Source of the DNA: DATGLE01 sp035294325
Lineage (GTDB): Bacteria; Chloroflexota; Ktedonobacteria; Ktedonobacterales; Ktedonobacteraceae
Assembly: GCA_035294325.1 (NCBI GenBank)
Contig: DATGLE010000144.1
Span: forward strand, 8,513-72,512
Reading direction: 5' to 3'
DNA: 64,000 nt
Shown here: positions 1 through 7,918 of the stretch, one piece after another
Layout of the letters: every line of letters starts with the position of its first letter
Numbering within the stretch: position 1 is the stretch's first letter
Notes under the pieces: generated by a model
What the model saw: only the letters and a program-made list of their open reading frames with translations
What the model was told of the DNA's origin: nothing
Database searches by the model: none
Program-made: the position numbers and the translations under genes

Positions 1-917
1 TCTACGCCGTTGCGCATCTCCTGCGTCCAGTATTCATCGTGCCCTATGGAAAGGTAGGCTTTATGCTGGAGCAGCCTTTGCGGATGTGTGTGCAGGTCGA
101 TATTGCTCATATAGGAAACGTTGTAGCCCTCGCGCTCCAGCCAGTGAATGATGTTGGCCTCGAAGACCAGCGCCTGATCGGAGCCGTATTGCATCGTGCT
201 GGGCCGGTCAAAGGAGACTTTGACCGCGGGAATATGGTTCTTGCTGCTATCGGGATAGAGGCTCTGCCCGCCCCAGTTGTTATAAGCAGCATAGGTGGTA
301 TCGGCGGTCACAACGACATATGGAGCGGTTTCGTTGCCCAGGACATCGAAGGTAGTATAGGTCTGTTTCCCGTGTGCATCAATGCACTTCACCAGGTACA
401 GTCCCGTCGTCCAGTCGGGGGGAATAGTGAGGGTATAGGATGGCTTCCAGCGAGCCTCGACCAGTCCGGTTGCGGGATCGCGCAGGGCGGTGGGGCAATT
501 CACAAGTTCGGCAGTTTTGGAATCATAATAGCCCTGTGCCTGTCCTTTCAGCGAGACCGAGGTCATCAGTCGCCCGCCGGATCCCTGATACCAGCCCATA
601 CGGTAGATAGCCAGCGTATAGGGCGTGCCATCCTCCTGCGTGCTCACATAGAAGGTCAGAGATTGTCCCGGCGCAACCGACCTGGCGCCAACGTATGCCT
701 GTATTTCGGTGGTGGCCGCGGCCCCCTCTGGAATCATCCAGCCGGTAGTGCCGGGCAACGCATTCTCGGCGACAATGGGATTGCTCGCCGCGGGCGCAGG
801 GGTGCTTGCTGTAGGGGATGGCTGTCCCCGCTGCGAAGGGAAAAATCTGGCGATTGCCAGGGCTGCTCCGGTAACAATGCCGGAAGCAATCAGGGCAAGA
901 AAGTTGCGTCGTCTCAT
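1..917 (-). CDS. N,N-dimethylformamidase-like large-subunit domain protein, Tat signal (partial, 3' end outside window)
   Basis: Read on the minus strand from the ATG at 917, this frame stays open to the left edge (305 codons plus 2 nt). It begins MRRRNFLALIASG and continues through a hydrophobic stretch to about residue 24, a twin-arginine export signal, followed by a Pro/Ala/Ser/Thr linker. The mature part contains YRMGWYQGSGGR, NNWGGQSLYPDSS and SIGHDEYWT, which I recognise from the family resembling the C-terminal part of the N,N-dimethylformamidase large subunit. The start is supported by GGAGG about 8 nt upstream. It is probably a secreted or cell-surface protein. The real substrate cannot be read from the sequence; many relatives are annotated only by this domain. 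No neighbour in the window suggests a pathway. Confidence 0.72.
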   Translation of the reverse strand, partial: MRRRNFLALIASGIVTGAALAIARFFPSQRGQPSPTASTPAPAASNPIVAENALPGTTGWMIPEGAAATTEIQAYVGARSVAPGQSLTFYVSTQEDGTPYTLAIYRMGWYQGSGGRLMTSVSLKGQAQGYYDSKTAELVNCPTALRDPATGLVEARWKPSYTLTIPPDWTTGLYLVKCIDAHGKQTYTTFDVLGNETAPYVVVTADTTYAAYNNWGGQSLYPDSSKNHIPAVKVSFDRPSTMQYGSDQALVFEANIIHWLEREGYNVSYMSNIDLHTHPQRLLQHKAYLSIGHDEYWTQEMRNGV

Positions 918-1044
918 CGTGACACCTCCAACGCAACTGCCTGCCAGGTAAAATAGCGGATATCTGCAAGCGTTACTATCATCTCTTTCCTCTCCTGATA
1001 AGAAGAGTACGGTTTTTGCCTGAATGTGCCTGATGTTTACTCAC

Positions 1045-1175
1045 CTCGCCCCCGCATGCCGGGCATGCGCGCGGATTCGCCGCGCATCGCATGTATCATG
1101 GTGTATGAAAAAGGTGCGGAGCACCTTTTTCATACACCATGATACATGCGGCGAGCGCCGTGGGCGCGAGCAAGC
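1045..1175. repeat. Framed palindromic element, copy 1
   Basis: A perfect 28-bp inverted repeat (1090-1117 and 1121-1148) with a 3-nt GGA loop. It is followed by the conserved right-hand frame GCGAGCGCCGTGGGCGCG. The left side is a degenerate GC-rich frame with its own small palindrome GCATGCCGGGCATGC. The hairpin core AAAGGTGC-GGA-GCACCTTT is related to the core of other copies in this window, and the outer arms are unique to this copy. Confidence 0.85.
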
Positions 1176-1363
1176 GCCAGTGCAGGAATCATAACTTATT
1201 ATACTGGAGCCTGGTGCATGAGTAGTTTATACAACGGTATAAAATGGGTAGAGCATCCCAGATTCTATATTTATCAGGGTGACGGTCCTGACAAGATTTC
1301 TCTGGTCCTGTGTATCCCTGGCGCGTATAGCTCAGTGTGATATACTTTTTCTGTGAGGTCTTC

Positions 1364-1392
1364 TTGACATATACTTTTCCTTTTTGTGAGTA
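1364..1392 (+). promoter_or_regulatory. Possible promoter for coxMSL
   Basis: TTGACA (1364-1369) is a perfect sigma-70-type -35 hexamer. The matching -10 at 17-bp spacing (TGAGTA) is poor, so this would need an activator or could be wrong. It sits about 85 nt upstream of the coxM start, within the second of two ATATACTTTT direct repeats. Confidence 0.3.
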
Positions 1393-1474
1393 GCACTGCT
1401 TGCTACTTGCGGGCCGTCCCGGTATTTCGCGCAGAAGCGCAGCGGTTTTGCGCCTCATAGTTGGAGGTGAAATC

Positions 1475-2362
1475 TTGATCCCAGGTTCTTTTGATTACGT
1501 TGTGGCGAACAGCGTCCCGGAAGCTGTCGCCCTCCTGCAACAGCACGGCGATGACGCCAAGATCCTCGCGGGAGGTCACAGCCTCATTCCCCTGTTACGC
1601 TTTCGCCTCGCTGCCCCGGCGGTACTGATCGATATTAACCGCATCTCCGAGCTGGAGTACATCCAGGAATCTGACGGGGTGCTGCATATCGGCGCCCTGA
1701 CGCGCGAGGCCGCGCTGGATGATTCCGAACTCATTGGCGAGCGCTATCCTATCTTACGCGATACCGCGTCCGGCGTGGCGGATCCCGTGGTGCGCAACTG
1801 GGCCACGGTTGGCGGCAATCTGGCCCATGCCGATCCCGCCAACGATCACCCCGCGACGATGCTCGCACTCGGTGCCAGCGTCGTCGCCGAGGGATCTGGC
1901 GGCAGGCGCGTCATTCCCATTGACGAGTTCTTCACCGATGCGCCTTTTGAAACCGCGCTGCATGCGGATGAAATCCTGGTAGAGATTCGCATTCCGGCTC
2001 CCGGCGAGCGCAGCGGCGGCGCCTATTGCAAGCTTGAGCGCAAGGTGGGCGATTATGCCATCGCCGGCGTCGCTGCCTGTGTCACGCTCGATGCGAACGG
2101 GCTGGTAACGCGAGCCGGCATCGGCCTGACGAATGTCGGATCGCATCCGATCAAGGCGCGCGCCGCCGAGCAGGCGCTGATAGGCAAACCGCTGGACGAG
2201 GCTAATATCCAGCATGCAGCCGATCTTGCCGCCGCAGCCGCGCAGCCGACAAGCGATATACGCGGCCCGGCGGAGTACAAACGCGCCATGGTGCATACAC
2301 TCTGCGTCCGCGCCCTGCGCCGGGCGCTGGCGCGCGCGACAGGAGCCACGGAGGGGAGATAA
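1475..2362 (+). CDS. coxM: Aerobic carbon monoxide dehydrogenase, medium (FAD) subunit
   Basis: FAD-binding subunit of the molybdenum-copper CO dehydrogenase. It takes electrons from the [2Fe-2S] clusters of CoxS and passes them to the respiratory chain on the cytoplasmic face of the membrane. I set the start at TTG 1475 because GGAGGTG lies 7-8 nt upstream and the resulting N-terminus (LIPGSFDYV) matches the family. This gives 295 aa, close to the usual 285-290. The two FAD-binding motifs are visible: AGGHS (residues 32-36) and TVGGN (111-115). It is the first gene of a tight coxM-coxS-coxL operon (2-nt gap to coxS), the canonical order. An upstream start at 1400 is possible on paper but has no ribosome-binding site. 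Confidence 0.93.
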   Translation: MIPGSFDYVVANSVPEAVALLQQHGDDAKILAGGHSLIPLLRFRLAAPAVLIDINRISELEYIQESDGVLHIGALTREAALDDSELIGERYPILRDTASGVADPVVRNWATVGGNLAHADPANDHPATMLALGASVVAEGSGGRRVIPIDEFFTDAPFETALHADEILVEIRIPAPGERSGGAYCKLERKVGDYAIAGVAACVTLDANGLVTRAGIGLTNVGSHPIKARAAEQALIGKPLDEANIQHAADLAAAAAQPTSDIRGPAEYKRAMVHTLCVRALRRALARATGATEGR

Positions 2363-2364
2363 TT

Positions 2365-2877
2365 ATGAGCAAGCATCACATCAGTGTTACTATCAACGGC
2401 ACCGTCTACGAGGACGATGTTGACTCGCGCACACTGCTCGTTCACTGGATTCGCGATGGCCTGCACCTGACCGGCACACATATCGGCTGCGACACCAGTT
2501 CCTGCGGCGCGTGCACGATCCTGGTTGATGGCAGGGCTACCAAGTCCTGCACCATGTTCGCTGTGCAGGCCAATGGGCGCGAGATCATGACCGTCGAGGG
2601 ACTCGAAAAGGACGGCAAGCTGCATCCCATTCAGGAGGGATTTCACCAGGAGCACGCGCTCCAGTGCGGCTATTGCACGCCCGGCATGATGATGGCCGGC
2701 GTGGCCCTTTTGCAGCGCAATCCCCATCCCAGCGAGCGCGATATCCGCGTCGGTATCTCGGGCAATCTCTGCCGCTGCACCGGTTATGTCAATATAGTTA
2801 AGGCAATTCAGTACGCGGCGGAGAAGATGCGCGCATCTGAACAGGTCCCGGTCAGCGCCGGGGAAGGGGGCGAATAA
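2365..2877 (+). CDS. coxS: Aerobic carbon monoxide dehydrogenase, small (iron-sulfur) subunit
   Basis: 170-aa iron-sulfur subunit with two [2Fe-2S] clusters. The N-terminal ferredoxin-like cluster is held by C42, C47, C50 and C62. The C-terminal cluster is held by C101, C104, C136 and C138 (CGYCTPGM and LCRCTGY motifs). It relays electrons from the molybdopterin-copper site of CoxL to FAD in CoxM. The ATG follows the coxM stop by 2 nt, with the ribosome-binding site (GGAGGGGAG) inside the end of coxM. The stop codon overlaps the first base of the coxL ATG, so the three subunits are translationally coupled. Confidence 0.95.
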   Translation: MSKHHISVTINGTVYEDDVDSRTLLVHWIRDGLHLTGTHIGCDTSSCGACTILVDGRATKSCTMFAVQANGREIMTVEGLEKDGKLHPIQEGFHQEHALQCGYCTPGMMMAGVALLQRNPHPSERDIRVGISGNLCRCTGYVNIVKAIQYAAEKMRASEQVPVSAGEGGE

Positions 2878-5246
2878 TGGCGAGCGAAGTTCATACCCAT
2901 CATGGCCTGGGAGAAGCCTACAAGCGCAAGGAGGACGCCCGCTTCATTCGCGGGCAGGGCAACTACGTTGACGACGTACAATTGCCCGGCATGCTCTATG
3001 GCGATATTGTGCGCAGTCCCTATGCCCATGCCTTGATTAAGAATATCGATACCAGCAATGCCCTCAAGGTGCCGGGCGTGCTGGCGGTGATTACCGGCAA
3101 GGATCTGGATGCCGCCGGGCTGGCCTGGATGCCAACGCTCTCCGGTGATACCGAGGCCGTGCTGGCGCTTGATCGTGTGCATTATCAGATGCAGGAGGTA
3201 GCCTTCGTCGTCGCCACCAGCCGCTACGCCGCTGCCGATGGTGTCGCCGCCGTCGAGGTAGACTACGAGCCGCTGCCGGTTGTCGTCGATCCCAAAAAAG
3301 CGCTCGACCCCGACGCACCCCTGCTGCGCCCCGATAAAAAGGACAGGCAGCCAACGAACCAGATCTATCACTGGGAGACCGGGGACCGCGCCGCCACCGA
3401 TGCCGCCTTCGCCGAAGCGCAGGCCAGCGGCGTCATCGTCAGCCAGGATGTCTATATCCCGCGCATCCATCCCGCGCCGATTGAGACCTGCGGCTGCGTC
3501 GCCGACTATCACAGCGCCACCGGCAAGCTCACCGTCTGGATGACTTCACAGGCGCCTCACGCGCACCGCACTCTCTTCGCCATCGTCTCCGGCCTGCCGG
3601 AGCATCGCATTCGCATCATCTCACCGGATGTTGGCGGCGGCTTCGGCAACAAAGTGCCGATCTATCCGGGCTATGTTTGCGCCGTCGTGGCCTCGCTCAA
3701 GACCGGCAAGCCCGTGAAGTGGATCGAGGACCGTTCCGAGAATCTGGCGAGCACGGGATTCGCGCGCGATTATCATATCCATGCAGAGATTGCCGCCGAC
3801 AAGGACGGGACGGTGAAGGCGCTGCGCGTACATACGCTGGCCGATCATGGCGCCTTTGACGCGGCGGCCCAGCCGACGAAGTTCCCCGCCGGCCTCTTCC
3901 ATATCTGCACCGGCTCGTATGACTTCAAGCATGCCTTTGTCGATGTAGATGCCGTGCATACCAACAAGGCTCCCGGCGGCATTGCCTATCGCTGCTCGTT
4001 CCGTGTCACCGAGGCTTCGTACCTGATTGAGCGCATGATGGACACCCTTGCGCACAATCTTGGCAAGGATCCGGCCTGGATACGTATGCACAACTTCATC
4101 AAGCCGGAGGCGTTCCCCTATCGTTCCGCGCTCAACTGGACGTATGATAGCGGCAACTACGAAGGCGCGCTGCGGCTGGCGATGGAGAAGATCGATTATG
4201 ATGCGCTGCGCCGCGAACAGGCCGAGAAGCGCGCACGCGGCGAACTGATGGGCATTGGCATCTCGTCGTTCACCGAGATCGTCGGCGCCGGACCCGGCAA
4301 GCACTTCGACATCGCTGGCATTCAGATGTTCGATAGCTGCGAGATTCGTGTCCATCCCACCGGCAAAGTGCTGGCGCGCATCGGCGTGCAGACGCAGGGC
4401 CAGGGCCACGAAACGACCTTCGCGCAGATTATTGCCGCCGAACTGGGTATGTCGCCCGATGATGTCGATGTCGAGCACGGCGACACCGATACCGCGCCGT
4501 ATGGCCTGGGCACCTACGCCAGTCGCAGCACGCCTGTCGCGGGCGCTGCCACGGCCCTCGCAGCACGCAAGGTACGCGATAAGGCTAAAAAGATCGCCGC
4601 TTACCTGCTCGAAGTCGGCGAGGACGATCTGGAGTGGGAGCCGGGGCGCTTCTATGTCAAGGGTTCGCCGGGCAAAGGCAAGACTATACAGGAACTGGCC
4701 TTCGCCGCCTATACCAACTGCCCGCCGTTCCTGGAGCCGGGACTGGAGGCCGTGAACTACTACGATCCGCCCAACCTTACCTATCCCTTCGGCAGTTATA
4801 TCTGTGTAGTAGATATCGACCGGGGCACAGGCGAGGTACATATCCGGCGCTTCGTGGCCGTGGACGACTGCGGCACGGTCATCAACCCGATGGTGGTCGA
4901 GGGGCAGATCCATGGCGGACTGACGCAGGGCCTCGCACCCGCGCTGTACGAGGAATTGTCATACGATGAAAATGGCAACGTCCTCGGCGGGAACTTCCAG
5001 GACTACCTGATTCCGACAGCGATGGAAACGCCATCCTGGGAGTTGGGCAGGACCGTCACGCCGTCTCCGCATCACCCGATTGGGGCCAAAGGTGTAGGCG
5101 AATCGCCCACCGTTGGCGCGCCCCAGGCCATCGTAAATGCCGTCGTGGACGCGCTCGCTCATGTGGGTGTGCGCCATATCGATATACCTATCACCCCCTG
5201 GAAGGTGTGGAATATCCTCAAGGAAAAGGGCCTGGCGGTGGATTAG
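2877..5246 (+). CDS. coxL: Aerobic carbon monoxide dehydrogenase, large (Mo-Cu) subunit, form I
   Basis: 789-aa catalytic subunit, close to the roughly 800 aa of characterised form I enzymes. The form I signature AYxCSFR is present as AYRCSFR (370-376), placing the copper-binding cysteine at C373. This separates true CO dehydrogenases from form II and other xanthine oxidase relatives. The molybdopterin-region GGGFGNK motif and the C-terminal GVGES motif with the catalytic glutamate (E742) are also present. It oxidises CO to CO2 and passes electrons to CoxS. The ATG overlaps the coxS stop. Downstream is a 118-bp gap with a large hairpin before the xdhC/coxI-like gene. The maturation genes coxD, coxE and coxF are not in this window. 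Confidence 0.96.
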   Translation: MASEVHTHHGLGEAYKRKEDARFIRGQGNYVDDVQLPGMLYGDIVRSPYAHALIKNIDTSNALKVPGVLAVITGKDLDAAGLAWMPTLSGDTEAVLALDRVHYQMQEVAFVVATSRYAAADGVAAVEVDYEPLPVVVDPKKALDPDAPLLRPDKKDRQPTNQIYHWETGDRAATDAAFAEAQASGVIVSQDVYIPRIHPAPIETCGCVADYHSATGKLTVWMTSQAPHAHRTLFAIVSGLPEHRIRIISPDVGGGFGNKVPIYPGYVCAVVASLKTGKPVKWIEDRSENLASTGFARDYHIHAEIAADKDGTVKALRVHTLADHGAFDAAAQPTKFPAGLFHICTGSYDFKHAFVDVDAVHTNKAPGGIAYRCSFRVTEASYLIERMMDTLAHNLGKDPAWIRMHNFIKPEAFPYRSALNWTYDSGNYEGALRLAMEKIDYDALRREQAEKRARGELMGIGISSFTEIVGAGPGKHFDIAGIQMFDSCEIRVHPTGKVLARIGVQTQGQGHETTFAQIIAAELGMSPDDVDVEHGDTDTAPYGLGTYASRSTPVAGAATALAARKVRDKAKKIAAYLLEVGEDDLEWEPGRFYVKGSPGKGKTIQELAFAAYTNCPPFLEPGLEAVNYYDPPNLTYPFGSYICVVDIDRGTGEVHIRRFVAVDDCGTVINPMVVEGQIHGGLTQGLAPALYEELSYDENGNVLGGNFQDYLIPTAMETPSWELGRTVTPSPHHPIGAKGVGESPTVGAPQAIVNAVVDALAHVGVRHIDIPITPWKVWNILKEKGLAVD

Positions 5247-5257
5247 CGCGATGATTC

Positions 5258-5334
5258 GCCAGGGGCCGGATTGATCCGCCTGCCAGATGGGGTGAAGCGG
5301 CTCCAGATGGGGAGGGATCGATCCAGCCCCTGGC
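5258..5334 (+). terminator. Large imperfect hairpin between coxL and the XdhC-YHS gene
   Basis: The nine bases GCCAGGGGC (5258-5266) pair perfectly with GCCCCTGGC (5326-5334), and the next 11 bases on each side pair with two mismatches. The loop contains a direct repeat, CCAGATGGGG, at 5283-5292 and 5303-5312. There is no T-tract, so it may be an mRNA-stability or attenuation structure rather than a terminator. Confidence 0.35.
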
Positions 5335-5364
5335 AGATTTGAATCCTACCGGGGGAGAGTTCCC

Positions 5365-6345
5365 ATGTCGCATACATGGTTGGATCTGGCATATCGTCTG
5401 GAACAGGCCGGGGAGCCGTTTGTGCTCGCGACGGTGGTGTGGTGCGAGCGGCCAACCTCGGCCAAACCGGGCGCCTGTGCGATTATCCAGAAGGATGGGC
5501 AATTGACGGGCTGGATTGGCGGCAGTTGCTCCCAGCCCGTCGTCGTGCGCGAGAGCCTGCGCATCCTGCGCGAGGGCGGCGACCCCTGCCTGCTGCGCCT
5601 GGGGTCGCCCGAGAGCGAAGCGGACGATACGCGCATGGCGCGCGGCGAGATGCTGGTTTTTCCCATGACCTGTGCCAGCGGGGGAGCGCTGGATGTCTTT
5701 CTGGAGCCACATTTGCCGCAGCCTCGCCTGCTGTTGATCGGCAATTCGCCGGTGATCGCTGCCCTGGCGCAGTTAGCGCCCGCGCTCGATTTCGCTATCA
5801 CACAGACCGATCAGGCTGATTTGAGCCAGGCGCATATCGACGAACGCACGTATATCCTGGTGGCGACGCACGGACAATACGACGAGGACGCGCTGGCGCA
5901 GGCGTTACCCGGCCCGGCCGCTTATGTGGGCATGGTCGGCAGCCGCAGGCGCGCGGAGGCATGCCGTGCCTACCTGCGCTCGATGGGTATGGCAGAGCAG
6001 CATGTGATGCGGCTCAAAGCGCCCGCCGGCCTTGATATCGGGGCCATTACTCCTCAAGAGATCGCCGCGAGCATCCTGGCCGAACTGGTGCAGGTGCGGC
6101 GGCGTGGAATGCAGCCCGGCTCCGGCGATGCGAGGGCAGAAGCGGCCGTCCGTCCGTCTGATGGCGCCGAATCTGGCGTCCCTGCTGATGAGAAAACGGC
6201 TCGCGATCCCGTTTGTGGTATGATAGTAGAAATAGCCAGCGCCCGGCAGCGCAGCACCTATAACGGTCAGGTTTTCTATTTCTGCTGCCCTGCCTGCAAG
6301 CGGCTATTCGAAAGCGATCCGCCGCACTATCTCATGCAGCATTAG
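5365..6345 (+). CDS. XdhC/CoxI family molybdenum cofactor maturation protein with C-terminal YHS domain
   Basis: 326 aa. Residues 1 to about 245 match the XdhC/CoxI family, with an N-terminal domain (ATVVWCERPTSAKPG) and a Rossmann-like C-terminal domain (YVGMVGSRRR). These proteins handle the molybdenum cofactor or its sulfuration before insertion into xanthine dehydrogenase or CO dehydrogenase. After a low-complexity linker, residues 281-326 form a YHS domain (DPVCGM, then FYFCCPACKRLFESDP), a small cysteine metal-binding module known from copper proteins and transporters. The fusion next to a Mo-Cu enzyme makes a copper-handling role attractive; that is inference. The start has a GGGGGAGAG ribosome-binding site. 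It is likely co-expressed with coxMSL. Confidence 0.87.
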   Translation: MSHTWLDLAYRLEQAGEPFVLATVVWCERPTSAKPGACAIIQKDGQLTGWIGGSCSQPVVVRESLRILREGGDPCLLRLGSPESEADDTRMARGEMLVFPMTCASGGALDVFLEPHLPQPRLLLIGNSPVIAALAQLAPALDFAITQTDQADLSQAHIDERTYILVATHGQYDEDALAQALPGPAAYVGMVGSRRRAEACRAYLRSMGMAEQHVMRLKAPAGLDIGAITPQEIAASILAELVQVRRRGMQPGSGDARAEAAVRPSDGAESGVPADEKTARDPVCGMIVEIASARQRSTYNGQVFYFCCPACKRLFESDPPHYLMQH

Positions 6346-6384
6346 AGTGCGCCCGATTCGCAGCGTTCTCGTCCTCTCTTGCTG

Positions 6385-6529
6385 GACGGTCCTGCGGCTC
6401 CGCCGCACATAGGATCTCGTTGGTGGTGTGAGAACAGGCACTTCGCGCCTGTTCTCACACCACCAACGAGATAAGGCGAGCGCCGCAGGCGCGAGCAAAC
6501 GTGGGCGCTGGCAATCTGACACACTCATA
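6385..6529. repeat. Framed palindromic element, copy 2
   Basis: A perfect 26-bp inverted repeat (6414-6439 and 6447-6472) around the core ACAGGC-ACTTCGC-GCCTGT. The left frame is a CTGCGGCTCCGCCGCA palindrome. The right frame is GCGAGCGCCGCAGGCGCG, followed by a GACACACTC outer end near 6519-6527. It lies just upstream of the CoxG gene at 6548, so it would be in that gene's 5' leader. Confidence 0.88.
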
Positions 6530-6547
6530 GAAAGGTAGATATACTAT

Positions 6548-7012
6548 ATGGATTTTTCAGGTAGTCAGACGATTGCGGCCCCGATTGAAAAGGTATGGAC
6601 CTATCTGGTAGATGTGAATAAGGTCGCGACCTGCGCCCCCGGTTTTCAGAGCCTTGAAGCGCTGGGCGATGAGCATTGGAAGGCTATCGTCTCGGTGGGC
6701 GTCGGCCCGGTGAAGGCGAAGTTTACGATGGATGTCACGCGCCCGGAAATGCGGGAGCCAGAACTGATGGTCGTGAAGGCGCGTGGCAAGGCGCCGGGCA
6801 GCGCCGTTGAGATGGAAGGAAGGATGAATCTCTCCTCCGTTGATGCCGATCAGACGAAGATGGACTGGACCGCGCATGTGGTCGTGAGCGGAACTATTGC
6901 CAGCGTTGGTGCGCGCCTGCTCTCCGGCACCGCCGAAAAGCTCACCGGCCAGTTTTTTGATTGCCTCAAACAAAAGTTGCAGGCTCCCGACGCCGCCGGG
7001 GCAGGGAGTTAA
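6548..7012 (+). CDS. coxG: CoxG family (SRPBCC) protein
   Basis: 154-aa protein of the CoxG/SRPBCC fold, starting MDFSGSQTIAAPIEKVWTYL, the typical opening of carbon monoxide dehydrogenase subunit G proteins. In other CO oxidisers CoxG helps recruit the enzyme to the cytoplasmic membrane. The fold is a hydrophobic-cavity helix-grip. There is no C-terminal transmembrane anchor in this copy. A GAAAGG ribosome-binding site lies upstream. It follows the cox genes on the same strand, separated by palindromic element copy 2, and is followed almost directly by a methyltransferase. A second, divergent member of the same family is at 7919-8353. Confidence 0.88.
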   Translation: MDFSGSQTIAAPIEKVWTYLVDVNKVATCAPGFQSLEALGDEHWKAIVSVGVGPVKAKFTMDVTRPEMREPELMVVKARGKAPGSAVEMEGRMNLSSVDADQTKMDWTAHVVVSGTIASVGARLLSGTAEKLTGQFFDCLKQKLQAPDAAGAGS

Positions 7013-7017
7013 GCGCC

Positions 7018-7845
7018 GTGCAGAGCGCCGCCGAACGCTGGAGAGAACTGATCGACGCGCGAGCGCGGCAGATGGACGCCGCCTACGCGCGCCTGGGCCG
7101 TAGCAGCGCGGATTTCTGGGATCGCCGGGCGCGCGGCTTTCATCGCGCCACAAAAGATACCATTGCTACCGATCCACTCTTCCTGAGATTGCGCGAGGCA
7201 GTGACCTCCCGGACCAGCGTACTCGATGTTGGAGCGGGAACGGGGCGCTTTTCCCTGGCGCTCGCCCCGCTGGCGCGGCATGTTACAGCCGTTGAGCCGA
7301 ACGCCGCTATGCTCCAATATTTGCGCCAGGATGTCGCGGCGCAAGGGTTCGCCAACGTCACCTTTATTCCCACGACGTGGCAGGAAGCGCCCGCCGATCT
7401 GCGCGCCGATATCGTCATCTGTAGCCACGTCCTCTATCCCATCAGGGAAATCGAGTCGTTCATCGCCCGGCTAGATGCCGCGACGCTGCGCACCTGCTAC
7501 CTCTACATGCGCGCCACCCACTTCGACGCCCTGACGGCTCATCTCTGGCAACATTTCCACGGCGATGAGCGCTGCCTGCCGCCCGGCTATATCCACGCGC
7601 TCGACGTGCTCTACGACATGGGTATCTATGCCAATGTAGAGGTTGTGAAGTCGCCTCAAAGCCTGCTTTTCCCTTCGCTCGACGACGCCGTAGCCGCACT
7701 GGCGGAGCAGCTTATCCTTCCCGACGATCAAAAGACACGCGATGAACTGCGCGCACTGCTCGCTGGCTGGCTCATAGAGCGTGATGGCATGCTGCGCCCG
7801 CCCGGCGATGACCTGGTGTGCGCGATTGTATCGTGGGGACGTTAA
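7018..7845 (+). CDS. SAM-dependent class I methyltransferase
   Basis: 275 aa from GTG 7018, chosen because GCAGGGAG lies about 8 nt upstream and the gene then begins 5 nt after the coxG stop. A longer frame would start inside coxG. Motif I of class I methyltransferases is clear (VLDVGAGTGRFSLALAPLA), followed by the acidic strand-2 residue in TAVEPNAAML. The substrate is unknown. The position suggests co-transcription with coxG, so a link to CO dehydrogenase maturation or cofactor metabolism is possible but not shown. Confidence 0.8.
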   Translation: MQSAAERWRELIDARARQMDAAYARLGRSSADFWDRRARGFHRATKDTIATDPLFLRLREAVTSRTSVLDVGAGTGRFSLALAPLARHVTAVEPNAAMLQYLRQDVAAQGFANVTFIPTTWQEAPADLRADIVICSHVLYPIREIESFIARLDAATLRTCYLYMRATHFDALTAHLWQHFHGDERCLPPGYIHALDVLYDMGIYANVEVVKSPQSLLFPSLDDAVAALAEQLILPDDQKTRDELRALLAGWLIERDGMLRPPGDDLVCAIVSWGR

Positions 7846-7851
7846 AACAGA

Positions 7852-7890
7852 AACGCGGTCTTGTGTACGGAAGTATACAAGGCCGCGTTT
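7852..7890. terminator. Bidirectional terminator between convergent genes
   Basis: AACGCGGTCTTGTGTA and TATACAAGGCCGCGTT form a roughly 16-bp stem with two G-T pairs and a 6-7 nt loop. It lies between the methyltransferase stop (7845) and the stop of the convergent CoxG-like gene (7919). Confidence 0.6.
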
Positions 7891-7918
7891 ATTCCTGGAT
7901 TTTTGGCTGCAATAATGG

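Larger units (their letters stand above)
918..1474. other. 557-bp intergenic region upstream of coxM
   Basis: No convincing gene. It holds a framed palindromic element (about 1045-1175) and, closer to coxM, two copies of an ATATACTTTTT-type direct repeat followed by TTTTGTGAG or CTGTGAG (about 1339-1357 and 1368-1390). TTGACA at 1364-1369 is a possible -35 box, with TGAGTA at 1387-1392 as a weak -10 at 17-bp spacing. This is the only place a cox promoter could lie. The two direct repeats could be activator sites; that is inference. Confidence 0.5.

Noticed and set aside
39..956. Long open frame on the plus strand
   Set aside because: It is antisense to the dimethylformamidase-like gene, whose minus-strand reading gives a Tat signal, a ribosome-binding site and family motifs; the plus frame has none.
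1045..1175. Palindromic elements considered as CRISPR repeats
   Set aside because: They are single dispersed units with long internal hairpins, not regularly spaced short repeats, and no cas genes are present.
1400..1474. Upstream start for coxM at 1400
   Set aside because: No ribosome-binding site, and the extra 25 residues do not match the family; TTG 1475 has GGAGG at proper distance.
3621..4913. 430-codon minus-strand frame inside coxL
   Set aside because: Antisense shadow of a GC-rich conserved gene; coxL carries all catalytic motifs.
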